A DNA stretch of 64,000 bases from CAWCWK01 sp963842125 (GTDB lineage Bacteria > Pseudomonadota > Alphaproteobacteria > Rhizobiales > CAWCWK01), in contig CAWJFE010000005.1 of the NCBI GenBank assembly GCA_963842125.1, positions 372,001 to 436,000 of the forward strand, in the 5' to 3' direction. Positions within the stretch are counted from its first letter, which is position 1. The number at the start of each line of letters is the position of its first letter. The position numbers and the translations under genes are program-made. Below, piece after piece: positions 17,098-25,452 of this stretch. The notes under the pieces are model-generated. The model saw nothing but the letters and a program-made list of their open reading frames with translations, did no database searches and had not been told where the DNA came from.

Positions 17098-17553
17098 TCA
17101 TCGGTTCTCGTCGAGAACGCTTCTGACCTTGGAGAGCGCGGGCAGCATGTCTGCCATTGCGTCGAGATCGAGCTTGGCACCCAAGCGGTCCATGGCGGGC
17201 CGCAAACCCATGATGGCGTCGTCGCGAAAGGCACGGCCGCGCGGTGTCAGACGGACGAGCTTCGAGCGCCCGTCCTCGGGATTGGGCGCGATGACGACGA
17301 GGTCCCGCTCCACCAGTACCTTGAGCGAATGGGTCATCGTGCCCTTGGTGACCTGAAAGGCCGAAGCGATGGCCTGCGGCGTCTTCCCATCACCCAGCCG
17401 CACGAGGTGATTGAGGATTGCGAAATGGGACGCGTGGAGACCGTCCGGCAGGCTCCGGTTGAGCAAGGTCGTGGAGAGCTGCTGGATGATGCCGACTTCG
17501 TTGAAGAAGGTGAAGGCGAGGCGCAGCGTCTCGTCCGATGATCGCTCCGTCAC
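17098..17553 (-). CDS. MarR-family transcriptional regulator
   Basis: 151 aa winged-helix regulator. GTG at 17553 is chosen because GGAGGG lies eight bases upstream; a longer frame runs into the nitroreductase gene. The winged helix is seen in LHASHFAILNHLVRLGDGKTPQAIASAFQVTKGTMTHSLKVLVERDLVVIAPNPEDGRSKLVRLTPRG, including the MarR DxRSK wing. It lies 25 bases after the nitroreductase gene and before lutB. It probably controls the operator-containing promoter upstream of the nitroreductase (18739-18780), and perhaps lutBC by read-through. Confidence 0.92.
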   Translation of the reverse strand: MTERSSDETLRLAFTFFNEVGIIQQLSTTLLNRSLPDGLHASHFAILNHLVRLGDGKTPQAIASAFQVTKGTMTHSLKVLVERDLVVIAPNPEDGRSKLVRLTPRGRAFRDDAIMGLRPAMDRLGAKLDLDAMADMLPALSKVRSVLDENR

Positions 17554-17578
17554 GCCAACCCTCCTTTCATGCGATCCG

Positions 17579-18721
17579 CTAGACCACGATCTTCGCCTCC
17601 AGCGGCCAGCGCGGGCTGGGGGCGATCTCGGGGCCATATCCCAGCCGGACGAGCATTTGCACGGTGCCGCCCCGGGGCGCAAATCGCCGGTGCGCCTCGG
17701 CGTAGTATTCCGCCATTTCGGGGAACTCCTGAAGCGCCTGGCTCAAAGGATGGAAGGCGACGCCGTCGCGCGTCGCGGCCAGATGGAGGCGCAGCCAGTC
17801 CCGCCCGGCCGCGATCTGGTCGGCGCGTGTATTGCTTGTCGTCACGAGCCAGAGATGGCCCATCGCCGTATTGGCGTTCTCCAGCGAGCCCTCGAGCGCC
17901 TGCCTATAGTTCGGGTCGCTCGTGTCGAGCGCCGCCTCCCGGCTCATCATGCCGACCATGTTGAGGCTGTCGAAGAGGAGGCCGCCTAGGTCGATCCCGT
18001 CCGGATTGGCCTCGATCTCGGCCTTTCCGATGCGAAGGAGATCGACGCTTTCCTTCAGTGTGCGCGGGGTCTCGAACTCGCGCCGAATGCTGGCGGCGGT
18101 CAGCGCGCGCCCGGCCTCCACATCGGCCGCCGCGACCGAGCCGCCGACGCGGGCCGGATCGCGCGCGGCCTCGATGAGGCGCGGTATCGCCGCAGCCTCG
18201 ACCGTGCGGGTCGTGTCGAACGGCTCCTTGTTGGACCGACGCGCGAGGACGTGCGCGAAGAGCGGATCGGGGGCCATGGCAGCGTCCGGGGTGAAGCGCG
18301 CGACGGCCACGCGCCCGTCCGTCAAGCCGTCCGACGACTCGCCGTCGGGGAAGAGGTCGAGATCGACTCGATAACCATCCTCCTGTGCGGCAAGGACGAA
18401 GAGTTCGAGGAAGCAGCCAAGACCGATGGTGATCTGGCGATTGAGTGGATCGGTCTCCGGCAACATCTTCGTGCGATCGACGAGAAGGGTGACCTTGCCC
18501 GGCGTATCGAGATCGACGAGCCAGGGTTGCCGATTGTGCGGATTCGGCGCGAGGACGGCATAGGACAACGCCCTGCGGCGTGGTTCGTCATAGTGGGAGC
18601 CTGCCATCTCCCAGGGTGCGAGGGCGCCGTCGGGCGTGCGGGTGGCGGCGAAGAGGCCAGCGCTGCCGGCGGCAACGATGACGCCGCCGCCAAGTACGGA
18701 AAGGAATGTCCGTCGGTTCAT
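17579..18721 (-). CDS. Tat-type exported Acg-like nitroreductase
   Basis: A 380 aa protein. The start at MNRRTFLSVLGGG has GGAG eight bases upstream; GTG at 18727 is an alternative. The N-terminus looks like a twin-arginine signal (NRRTFLSVLGGGVIVAAG). The body contains YAVLAPNPHNRQPW, the FMN-binding-type motif of nitroreductases, and a second half with LHPLSQALQEF- and MLVRLGYGP-type motifs seen in Acg-family members. The physiological substrate is unknown. It is adjacent to, and probably controlled by, the MarR regulator. Confidence 0.85.
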   Translation of the reverse strand: MNRRTFLSVLGGGVIVAAGSAGLFAATRTPDGALAPWEMAGSHYDEPRRRALSYAVLAPNPHNRQPWLVDLDTPGKVTLLVDRTKMLPETDPLNRQITIGLGCFLELFVLAAQEDGYRVDLDLFPDGESSDGLTDGRVAVARFTPDAAMAPDPLFAHVLARRSNKEPFDTTRTVEAAAIPRLIEAARDPARVGGSVAAADVEAGRALTAASIRREFETPRTLKESVDLLRIGKAEIEANPDGIDLGGLLFDSLNMVGMMSREAALDTSDPNYRQALEGSLENANTAMGHLWLVTTSNTRADQIAAGRDWLRLHLAATRDGVAFHPLSQALQEFPEMAEYYAEAHRRFAPRGGTVQMLVRLGYGPEIAPSPRWPLEAKIVV

Positions 18722-18738
18722 GATCACCGCTCCATAAG

Positions 18739-18780
18739 GTTTGATGACAAACTAATATGGTATGACATCAAACTTGTAAA
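18739..18780 (-). promoter_or_regulatory. promoter of the nitroreductase-marR genes with overlapping MarR-type operators
   Basis: On the minus strand TTTACA (18775-18780) and TATTAG (18752-18757) are spaced by 17 bases. A perfect inverted repeat GTTTG-N4-CAAAC (18739-18752) covers the region just downstream of the -10. A second related half-site, TTTGATGTCA on the minus strand, lies inside the spacer. GTTTGATG (18739-18746) and CATCAAAC (18766-18773) also form an 8-bp inverted pair. The layout is typical of MarR autorepression. This AT-rich stretch contrasts with the surrounding GC-rich DNA. Confidence 0.65.
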
Positions 18781-18872
18781 GCGATGGGGATCGCCGTGAT
18801 GCGGTCGCGCCGTCATTCGATGAGGGCGGTGGGGAGGGAAGGTGGCGTCGGGATGCTATCCGCGCCGTTCGA

Positions 18873-19694
18873 TCATCCAGCTTTGATGATCGTCCCCACG
18901 CCGGCCAATGGCGGTGTTTCCGTCATGTCGGCGAGGACTTCCGCGACGTGGCGCGCCATGATGGGCTTGCCCTCCCGGCTCATCTTGCCCGCAATGTTCA
19001 TCAGGCAGCCGAGGTCTCCGGCGAGGACCGTGCCGGCCCCGGTCTCGGCGATGTTGCGGGTCTTCTTCTTCACCATGTTGTTGGAGACGTCCGGGTACTT
19101 CACGCAGAACGTGCCGCCGAAGCCGCAGCAGACTTCGGTGTCCTTCATCTCGCGCAATTCCAGCCCGTCGACCGAGCCGAGAAGCTGGCGGGGCTGGCGT
19201 TTCACGTTGAGCTCGCGCAGCCCTGAGCAGCTATCGTGATAGGTCACGCTGCCGTGAAAGCTGGCCGGTACGCGCGTCATCTTACGCACGTCGACGAGGA
19301 AGCTGACAAGCTCGAAGGTTCGCGCGGCGAGCCTGCGGGCGCGGGCGGCATAGGTCTCGTCGTCGGCCAGAAGCTCCGGCACGTGCTTGACGATCATGCC
19401 GCCGCAGGAGCCGGAGGGGACGACGGTGTAGTCGTAGGTCTCGAACGCATCGACGATCTGGCGCGCGATGGCCTTGGCGGTCGCCCGGTCGCCCGAATTG
19501 AAAGCCGGTTGACCGCAGCAGGTCTGGTTCTCGGGCACGACGACGGTACAGCCCGCCTCCTCGATCAGCTTCGCGGCCGCGAAACCGACGGTCGGGCGGA
19601 AGAGGTCCACGAGGCAGGTCGCGAAGAGTGCTACCGTCGGCCGGGTGGCTCGTGCGGCGGTCTCGTCCGGTTTGGTGGCTGGCATCTCGGGCAT
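18873..19694 (-). CDS. lutA: LutA-type lactate utilization (CCG-domain) protein
   Basis: A 273 aa protein with two cysteine-rich CCG domains: ENQTCCGQPAFNSGD and EVCCGFGGTFCVKYPD, each preceded by paired upstream Cys (FATCLVD, YHDSCSGLRELN), as in LutA/GlcF/HdrB. It partners LutB and LutC in L-lactate oxidation. Start chosen at MPEMPATKPDET with GAGAGG upstream; the Met three codons later is also possible. It is the most upstream lut gene, separated from lutBC by a 150-base promoter region and two inserted genes. Confidence 0.93.
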   Translation of the reverse strand: MPEMPATKPDETAARATRPTVALFATCLVDLFRPTVGFAAAKLIEEAGCTVVVPENQTCCGQPAFNSGDRATAKAIARQIVDAFETYDYTVVPSGSCGGMIVKHVPELLADDETYAARARRLAARTFELVSFLVDVRKMTRVPASFHGSVTYHDSCSGLRELNVKRQPRQLLGSVDGLELREMKDTEVCCGFGGTFCVKYPDVSNNMVKKKTRNIAETGAGTVLAGDLGCLMNIAGKMSREGKPIMARHVAEVLADMTETPPLAGVGTIIKAG

Positions 19695-19888
19695 TTCGGT
19701 CGACCTCTCGAGGGGCGCATCGTCGAACGGCCCATGCTCGCGCGATAGTCCCCCCGGATGCAAGGCGGCATGTCGGTGCGATCACCATGGGGCGACGAGA
19801 CTTGAGGCCCAATGACGTCTGATAAACTCAGCCCGCCGGCGCTACGCCCCTGCCCCCCCCTCATCCGTTCGCCCGCGCCAGCCACACC

Positions 19889-19941
19889 TCCCAGCCCGCC
19901 GGCGCGAGGCACTAAAGAATCCCAGCCCGCCGGCGCGAGGC
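19889..19941. repeat. 22-bp direct repeat, two copies 31 bp apart
   Basis: TCCCAGCCCGCCGGCGCGAGGC occurs at 19889-19910 and again at 19920-19941 with a 9-bp spacer. A shorter relative (CAGCCCGCCGGCG) lies near 19830. The repeats sit in the 455-base region between divergent lutA and dctP. They could be regulator sites or a duplication product; two copies are too few for CRISPR. Confidence 0.6.
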
Positions 19942-19967
19942 CATAGAGAGCCTGCGAGGCGATAAAG

Positions 19968-19985
19968 ACAAAGCGTTCGCTTTGT
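19968..19985. repeat. 18-bp perfect palindrome ACAAAGCG-TT-CGCTTTGT
   Basis: A perfect 8-bp inverted repeat with a 2-bp centre, 165 bp upstream of the dctP start. A second small inverted repeat GCGAC-GAAA-GTCGC follows at 20000-20013. Either could be an operator for the divergent lut and dct promoters. No regulator can be named. Confidence 0.5.
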
Positions 19986-20081
19986 GCGATCAGGGCGGGG
20001 CGACGAAAGTCGCATAGCCTTGGGCTTCGCCTTCGCGCCTGTCTCCTTTAGCGTCTCCTGCGGACCGGAGCCGGCGTGAAT

Positions 20082-20095
20082 TTGCGTCAGATCAA
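20082..20095 (+). promoter_or_regulatory. FNR/FixK-like box upstream of dctP
   Basis: TTGCG-TCAG-ATCAA fits the TTG-N8-CAA core of alphaproteobacterial FnrL/FixK sites (consensus TTGAT-N4-ATCAA), with the right half perfect. Its centre is about 62 bases upstream of the dctP ATG, which would place a class II start site about 20 bases before the ATG. I see no strong -10 element, as expected for an activated promoter. Confidence 0.5.
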
Positions 20096-20150
20096 GGTCA
20101 AGGCATGCCAAGTGCCGGCAAAGAACAGTCAGTCTAGGTAAGGAAACACC

Positions 20151-21191
20151 ATGAAGAAACTTCTCGGCGCCGCCGCGCTGGCCGCCACCACCGCGCTCGC
20201 GAGCCCCGCGAGCGCACTCGACTCGCTCTCCTGGGACATGCAGTCCACCTTCCCGTCCGCGCTGACGCAGCTGGGTACGCTCGGCGTGCGCGTGGCGGAC
20301 AACCTGCGCGCCATGACCGATGGCGAGATCGACATCACCTTCCAGGAGCCGGGCGCCATCACGCCGGCGCTGGAGGCGTTCGACGCCGTGTCTTCGGGCG
20401 CCATCCAGGCGGCCTGGTCGACGCCGGGTTATTGGTCGGGCAAGGATACGTCGCTCGCGCTCTTCTCGGCCGTGCCCTTCGGTCCGTCCGCGCCGGAATA
20501 TTACGGCTGGTACCGCCTCGGCGGCGGCAAGGAGCTCTTCGAGGAGATCTACAACGAGTACAACATCCACTCCATCATCTGCGCCATCACCGCGCCGGAA
20601 GCCTCGGGCTGGTTCCGCGAAGAGATCACCTCGCTAGAGCAGCTGCGCGGCAAGAAGATGCGCTTCTTCGGGTTGGGCGCGAAGGTCATGGAGAAGGCCG
20701 GCGTCTCGACGCAGCTTCTCGCCGGCGGCGACATCTACCCGGCGCTGGAGCTCGGCTCGATCGACGCGACCGAGTTCTCGATGCCGGCGGTCGATCTGTC
20801 GTCGGGCTTCTATCAGGTCGCCAAGCACTACTACTTCCCCGGCTGGCACCAGCAGTCGACGATGTATGAGCTGATGATCAATCTCGACGAGTGGGAGAGC
20901 CTCGAAGAGAGCACGCAGGCCGTCATCGAGTCGGCTTGCGAAGCCAATGTCGCCTATGGCCTGGCGGAGGGTGAGGCGATCCAGTTCGCGGCGCTCACCG
21001 AGCTCGAGGCGAACGGCGTCACGCTGCACCGTTGGCCCGAAGAGGTTCTCGACACCCTGTCCGGCTATTGGGACGAGGTGGCCGAAGAGGAGAAGGCCGC
21101 CAACCCGAACTTCGCCAAGGCCTGGGACTCGCTGAGCACGTTCCGCGAGGACTACAAGAAGTGGGGCGATCTCGGCTACCTGAAGCGCTAG
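20151..21191 (+). CDS. dctP: TRAP transporter periplasmic substrate-binding protein (DctP)
   Basis: A 346 aa secreted receptor with a clean signal peptide (MKKLLGAAALAATTALASPASA). Motifs of the DctP family are visible: LRGKKMRFFGLGAKVMEKAGVS, then LAGGDIYPALELGSIDATEFSMPAVDLSSGFYQVAKHYYFPGWHQQ. This matches the subgroup that includes the lactate- and 2-oxoacid-binding TTHA0766/TakP proteins. Because lut and glc genes flank it, lactate or glycolate is the likely ligand. It is the first gene of dctPQM. Its promoter region carries the FNR-like box and palindromes. Confidence 0.93.
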   Translation: MKKLLGAAALAATTALASPASALDSLSWDMQSTFPSALTQLGTLGVRVADNLRAMTDGEIDITFQEPGAITPALEAFDAVSSGAIQAAWSTPGYWSGKDTSLALFSAVPFGPSAPEYYGWYRLGGGKELFEEIYNEYNIHSIICAITAPEASGWFREEITSLEQLRGKKMRFFGLGAKVMEKAGVSTQLLAGGDIYPALELGSIDATEFSMPAVDLSSGFYQVAKHYYFPGWHQQSTMYELMINLDEWESLEESTQAVIESACEANVAYGLAEGEAIQFAALTELEANGVTLHRWPEEVLDTLSGYWDEVAEEEKAANPNFAKAWDSLSTFREDYKKWGDLGYLKR

Positions 21192-21356
21192 TCGATCTGA
21201 CCGGACCCGGCCGAAGGCGCGCCGCCCGAGGCGCCCAACCCGGCCGGGCCTTCCACGCTGCGCTGCGGGGTTCGCCCCGGGCGCCTTCGGTATCGGCCGG
21301 TCGCCCGTTCGCGGGCCGGCTGGCCGTCTCCCTTCCCCCGTAGCGCCAGGGTGACC

Positions 21357-22325
21357 ATGCTCGGAAACGTCCTCGCCATCCTCGCCATCGTCATCTCGTT
21401 TCTAGAGTTGACGCCGCTGGAACTGCCCGAACTCGGGCCCATTCTCGTCGCGGTCGTCCTCGCGGTCGCGGCGATGTTCCTGCAGGCGCGGCTCAGTCTC
21501 GTCTATCTCGCGATCGGCGCGGCCTTCATCGCGTTCTTCGTGGCGCCGGGCGGGTTTCTCGGCGTGATGGAGCTCATCGCCGGCGAGGAGTTCAATGCCC
21601 GTCGCTTCATGCGGGCCTGGGGTACGACGGTCACGCTCTCGGTCGCGCTCACGCTCGCCTGCCTCATCTTTGCCGCCGCCTGGCGCCAGCCGCGCGGACC
21701 CTATCGCTCGATGATGCAGGCTTCCAAGGATTTCGATCAGGGGCTCAGCCTTATCGGCCATGTGGCCGCCTATCTCTTCATACCGCTCATGCTCGTCATC
21801 GCCTACGACATCACGCAGCGGAAGATGCTGGACTTCGACACGGGCTTCATGGATTCGCCCTTCGCGTTCTCCTCGACCAAGCTGCAGGAGCTGGAATGGC
21901 ACATCCACGCCGTTCTCTTCACGCTGGCTCTGGCCTTTTGCTATCTGCGCGATCAGCACGTGCGCATCGAACTCGTACGCGACAAGCTACAGCCCCGCAC
22001 GCGCGCCTGGATCGAACTCCTCGGCTGCGCGATCGCGCTGATGCCCTATTGCTGGCTCGTCGTGCGCTTCGGTTGGGACGCCGCCGCATCGAGCTTCAAG
22101 CTCGGCGAGGTCTCCTCAGCCCAGACAGGCCTCAGCCATCGCTGGATCATCAAGGCGGTACTGCCGGTCGGCTTCGCGATGCTCGGCCTCGCGGGGCTCG
22201 CGGTCGCGCTGCGCTCGGTCGTCTTCCTCTTCGGACCGAAGGACCTGCGCATCGAGGCGTCCAGCCATGTCGGCGAGCATCATGAGAGTCCGGCGCAGGC
22301 CGCGGCGGGTGTGCCGGGTGGCTGA
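21357..22325 (+). CDS. dctQ: TRAP transporter small permease (DctQ) with N-terminal membrane extension
   Basis: A 322 aa protein, clearly longer than the ~160-230 aa DctQ norm. The C-terminal half is the DctQ domain: LEWHIHAVLFTLALAFCYLRDQHVRIELVRDKLQPRTRAWIELLG is the family core (conserved E-H and the D-x-H-V-R-I/V motif). The N-terminal ~125 residues add three to four extra helices (LGNVLAILAIVISFLEL..., ILVAVVLAVAAMFL...). ATG at 21357 is chosen over GTG at 21351 because AGGG precedes it. It couples DctP to DctM. Confidence 0.88.
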   Translation: MLGNVLAILAIVISFLELTPLELPELGPILVAVVLAVAAMFLQARLSLVYLAIGAAFIAFFVAPGGFLGVMELIAGEEFNARRFMRAWGTTVTLSVALTLACLIFAAAWRQPRGPYRSMMQASKDFDQGLSLIGHVAAYLFIPLMLVIAYDITQRKMLDFDTGFMDSPFAFSSTKLQELEWHIHAVLFTLALAFCYLRDQHVRIELVRDKLQPRTRAWIELLGCAIALMPYCWLVVRFGWDAAASSFKLGEVSSAQTGLSHRWIIKAVLPVGFAMLGLAGLAVALRSVVFLFGPKDLRIEASSHVGEHHESPAQAAAGVPGG

Positions 22326-22400
22326 TCGGCTCGCTTGGGCGACGATGGGGCCGCATGGGGTGCGGCCGGGTAGAGGCGCTGCGGCGCAACGGGGGATTTG

Positions 22401-23855
22401 ATGGAGTTCGCAGCCTTCTTCGAGGCCTGGGCGCCGGCGATGATGTTCATCGCACTCGCGCTCCTCATCTTCACGGGATATCCCGTCGCCTTCGTCCTCG
22501 GCGGCATCGGCCTCCTCTTCGCCATCATCGGCGACATGACGGGCGCCATGAACTTCCAGCGCATGGCGACGCTGTCGGGCCGCATCTTCGGCGGCACCTA
22601 TGAGAGCCCCGTGCTCGTCGCCATCCCGATGTTCATCTACATGGGCACGATGCTGGAGAAATCGGGCGTCGCGGCCGATCTCCTCCACTGCCTGCAGGTT
22701 CTCTTGAGAAAGGTGCCGGGCGGGCTCGCCATGTCCGTCACGCTGATGGGCACGATCATGGCCGCGACGACGGGCATCATCGGCGCGTCGGTCGTCATGA
22801 TGACGCTGCTCGCGCTCCCCGTCATGCTGGAGCGCGGCTACAACGTGCCGCTCGCGACCGGCACGATCGCCTCGTCGGGCACGCTCGGCATCCTCATTCC
22901 GCCCAGCATCATGCTCGTCATCATGGCGGACCTGATGCAGCTCTCGGTCGGCGACGTCTTCGTCGCCGCGATGATCCCGGGTCTTATCCTGTCGGGTCTC
23001 TACGTCCTCTATATCGGCGTCCTGTGCTTCTTCAAGCCTGACCTCGCGCCGCCGCTGCCGGACGATATCGGACCCGATACGACGTCCGAATTCGTGTCGA
23101 TGATCGCCTGGAGCTTCCTGCCGCCCATCTTCCTCATCGTCGTGGTGCTGGGCTCCATCTTCGGCGGTCTCGCCACGCCGACCGAGGCCGCCGGCGTCGG
23201 CGCGCTCGGCGCGACCGTGCTCGCGGCATTGAAGTCCCGCCTCACGGGCGCCAACCTCAACGAGGTCTGCTATCGCTCGGCGCTGACGACCGCCATGCTT
23301 TTCGGCATCTTCCTGGGCGCGACCTGCTTCAGCCTCGTCTTCCGGTCGCTGGGCGGCGACGAGTTCATCCGGCACCTGATCGACGGATTCGAGAGCCCCT
23401 GGGCGATCATCTTCCTCCTCATGGGGATGGTCTTCTTCCTCGGCTTCTTCTTCGACTGGATCGAGATCACGCTCATCGTGCTGCCGGTCTTCGGACCCAT
23501 CGTGGCCGATCCCGCCATCGTCGATATCGGCTATCACATCGCCCCGGCGTTCGATGCGGCGATCAAGGCGGGCGAACTCTCGGGTGCGGATCTGAGGAGC
23601 GCCACCAACTACATATCCCAACAGACGCTGCTCTGGTTCACCGTCCTCGTGGCGGTCAACCTCCAGACGAGCTTCCTCACGCCCCCCTTCGGCTTCGCCC
23701 TCTTCTACATGAAGGGCGTCGCGCCGCCGGAGGTGAAGATGGAGCAGATCTACAAGGGCATCATCCCCTTCGTCCTCCTCCAACTCTTCGGCCTCGCCAT
23801 GGTCATCTGGTTCCCCCAGATCGCGCTCTACCTGCCGGAGTATCTGTTGGATTGA
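22401..23855 (+). CDS. dctM: TRAP transporter large permease (DctM)
   Basis: A 484 aa ion-coupled transport subunit with about 12 or more hydrophobic segments; somewhat longer than the ~430 aa norm. Family motifs include FPVAFVLGGIGLLFA-like start, SVTLMGTIMAATTGIIGASVVMMTLLALPVMLERGYN, and ASSGTLGILIPPSIMLVIMADL, the PPS signature region. It ends with TPPFGFALFYMKGVAPPEVKMEQIYKGIIPF. ATG chosen with GGGGGA before it. It forms the channel part of the dctPQM hydroxyacid importer. Confidence 0.94.
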   Translation: MEFAAFFEAWAPAMMFIALALLIFTGYPVAFVLGGIGLLFAIIGDMTGAMNFQRMATLSGRIFGGTYESPVLVAIPMFIYMGTMLEKSGVAADLLHCLQVLLRKVPGGLAMSVTLMGTIMAATTGIIGASVVMMTLLALPVMLERGYNVPLATGTIASSGTLGILIPPSIMLVIMADLMQLSVGDVFVAAMIPGLILSGLYVLYIGVLCFFKPDLAPPLPDDIGPDTTSEFVSMIAWSFLPPIFLIVVVLGSIFGGLATPTEAAGVGALGATVLAALKSRLTGANLNEVCYRSALTTAMLFGIFLGATCFSLVFRSLGGDEFIRHLIDGFESPWAIIFLLMGMVFFLGFFFDWIEITLIVLPVFGPIVADPAIVDIGYHIAPAFDAAIKAGELSGADLRSATNYISQQTLLWFTVLVAVNLQTSFLTPPFGFALFYMKGVAPPEVKMEQIYKGIIPFVLLQLFGLAMVIWFPQIALYLPEYLLD

Positions 23856-23955
23856 CCCCGGGCGCGTTGTCGCTTCGACGGCGCGGGGCGCGTCTGTTAG
23901 GGTCGATCACCGTTCAAGCTCGCCATGAGCCAGCTCTCCAAGAGAAGGTGCCGCC

Positions 23956-25452
23956 ATGTCCGGTCTGATGATGCCCAAGCCCGATCCGGCCACGCTCTCG
24001 CGACGCGACGAGATCGTCGCCGCGCTCAGCGCCATCGTGCCGGGCGAGGGGGTGATCGACAAGACCGACGAGATGCGCCCCTATGAATCGGACGGGCTGA
24101 CGGCCTATCGGCAGATCCCGCTCGTCGTCGTGCTGCCCGAGACGGTCGAGCAGGTCAGCGCGGTGTTGGCCTATTGCAACGCGCAAGGCATCAAGGTCGT
24201 GCCGCGCGGGGCGGGCACGTCGTTATCGGGCGGGGCGTTGCCGCTGGAGGACGGCGTCCTTCTCTCGATGATGAAGTTCAACCGGGTCATCGAGACCGAT
24301 TTCGCGAACCGCTGCGCCGTCGTGCAGCCCGGCGTCACCAATCTCGGCGTCACCCGTGCGGTCGAGCATGAGGGCTTCTACTACGCGCCCGACCCGTCCT
24401 CCCAGATCGCCTGCTCGATCGGCGGCAATATCGCGGAGAACTCGGGTGGCGTGCACTGCCTCAAATACGGGCTGACGACCAACAACGTGCTCGGCGTTCA
24501 GATCGTCCTCATCGATGGCACGGTCGTCCGTCTCGGCGGCAAGCATATGGACGAGGGCGGCTACGACATGCTCGGCACCTTCGTCGGATCCGAAGGCCTG
24601 CTCGGCGTGGTCACGGAAGTGACCGTGCGCATCCTTCCCAAGCCCGAGACCGCGCGCGCCGTCCTCCTTGGCTTTCCCTCGTCGGAAGAGGGCGGCGAGA
24701 CGGTCGGTCAGATCATCGGCGAGGGCATCATTCCGGGTGGCATGGAGATGATGGACCGGCCCGCCATCCACGCCGCCGAAGCCTTCGTGAACGCCGGCTA
24801 TCCGCTCGATGTCGAGGCGCTCCTCATCGTAGAGCTCGACGGACCGGAAGCCGAGGTCGACCACCTCCTCCAGCGCGTCGAGGCCATCGCGCGCGAGAAC
24901 GGCGCGACCTATGCTCGTGTCAGCCAAGACGAGGACGAGCGCCTTGCCTTCTGGGCCGGCCGCAAGGCCGCCTTTCCCGCCGTCGGCCGCATCAGCCCCG
25001 ACTATTACTGCATGGACGGCACCATCCCCCGCCGCCAGCTCCCCCTCGTGCTGACGCGGATGAAGGAGATGGAGATCAAATACGACCTCAAGGTCGCCAA
25101 TGTCTTCCATGCCGGCGACGGCAATCTCCACCCGCTCATCCTCTACGATGCCAACAAGCCCGGCCAGCTGGAGCGCGCGGAAGCCTTCGGTGCCGACATC
25201 CTCACGCTCTGCGTCGAAGTCGGAGGCTGCCTGACCGGCGAGCACGGCGTCGGCGTCGAGAAGCGCGACCTCATGGGCGTCCAGTTCACCGAGGACGACA
25301 TGAAGCAGCAACAGCGCGTCAAATGCGCCTTCGACCCGCAACATCTGCTCAACCCCGGCAAGATGTTCCCGCAGCTCCACCGCTGCGCCGAGCTCGGCCG
25401 GATGCATGTGCATAAGGGGCAGGTGAAGTTCCCGGATATCCCGCGCTTCTGA
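23956..25452 (+). CDS. glcD: glycolate oxidase FAD-linked subunit GlcD
   Basis: FAD-binding 2-hydroxyacid oxidase subunit, 498 aa. The PP-loop-type FAD site is clear: VVPRGAGTSLSGGALPLEDGVLLSM, and PDPSSQIACSIGGNIAENSGG. The C-terminal FAD-oxidase domain carries VFHAGDGNLHPLILYD and GGCLTGEHGVGVEKRDLM. Works with GlcE and GlcF to oxidise glycolate to glyoxylate (or D-lactate). AGAAGGTG precedes the ATG. It opens the glcD - DUF4260 - glcE - two lipoproteins - glcF run. Confidence 0.96.
   Translation: MSGLMMPKPDPATLSRRDEIVAALSAIVPGEGVIDKTDEMRPYESDGLTAYRQIPLVVVLPETVEQVSAVLAYCNAQGIKVVPRGAGTSLSGGALPLEDGVLLSMMKFNRVIETDFANRCAVVQPGVTNLGVTRAVEHEGFYYAPDPSSQIACSIGGNIAENSGGVHCLKYGLTTNNVLGVQIVLIDGTVVRLGGKHMDEGGYDMLGTFVGSEGLLGVVTEVTVRILPKPETARAVLLGFPSSEEGGETVGQIIGEGIIPGGMEMMDRPAIHAAEAFVNAGYPLDVEALLIVELDGPEAEVDHLLQRVEAIARENGATYARVSQDEDERLAFWAGRKAAFPAVGRISPDYYCMDGTIPRRQLPLVLTRMKEMEIKYDLKVANVFHAGDGNLHPLILYDANKPGQLERAEAFGADILTLCVEVGGCLTGEHGVGVEKRDLMGVQFTEDDMKQQQRVKCAFDPQHLLNPGKMFPQLHRCAELGRMHVHKGQVKFPDIPRF

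Noticed and set aside
19889..19941. Possible CRISPR array
   Set aside because: Only two copies, 9-bp spacer, no cas genes.
22116..23783. Long minus-strand open frame (about 555 codons) opposite dctM
   Set aside because: Antisense to a well-supported permease gene; Arg/Glu/Asp-rich composition is the usual mirror of high-GC codons with G/C third positions.
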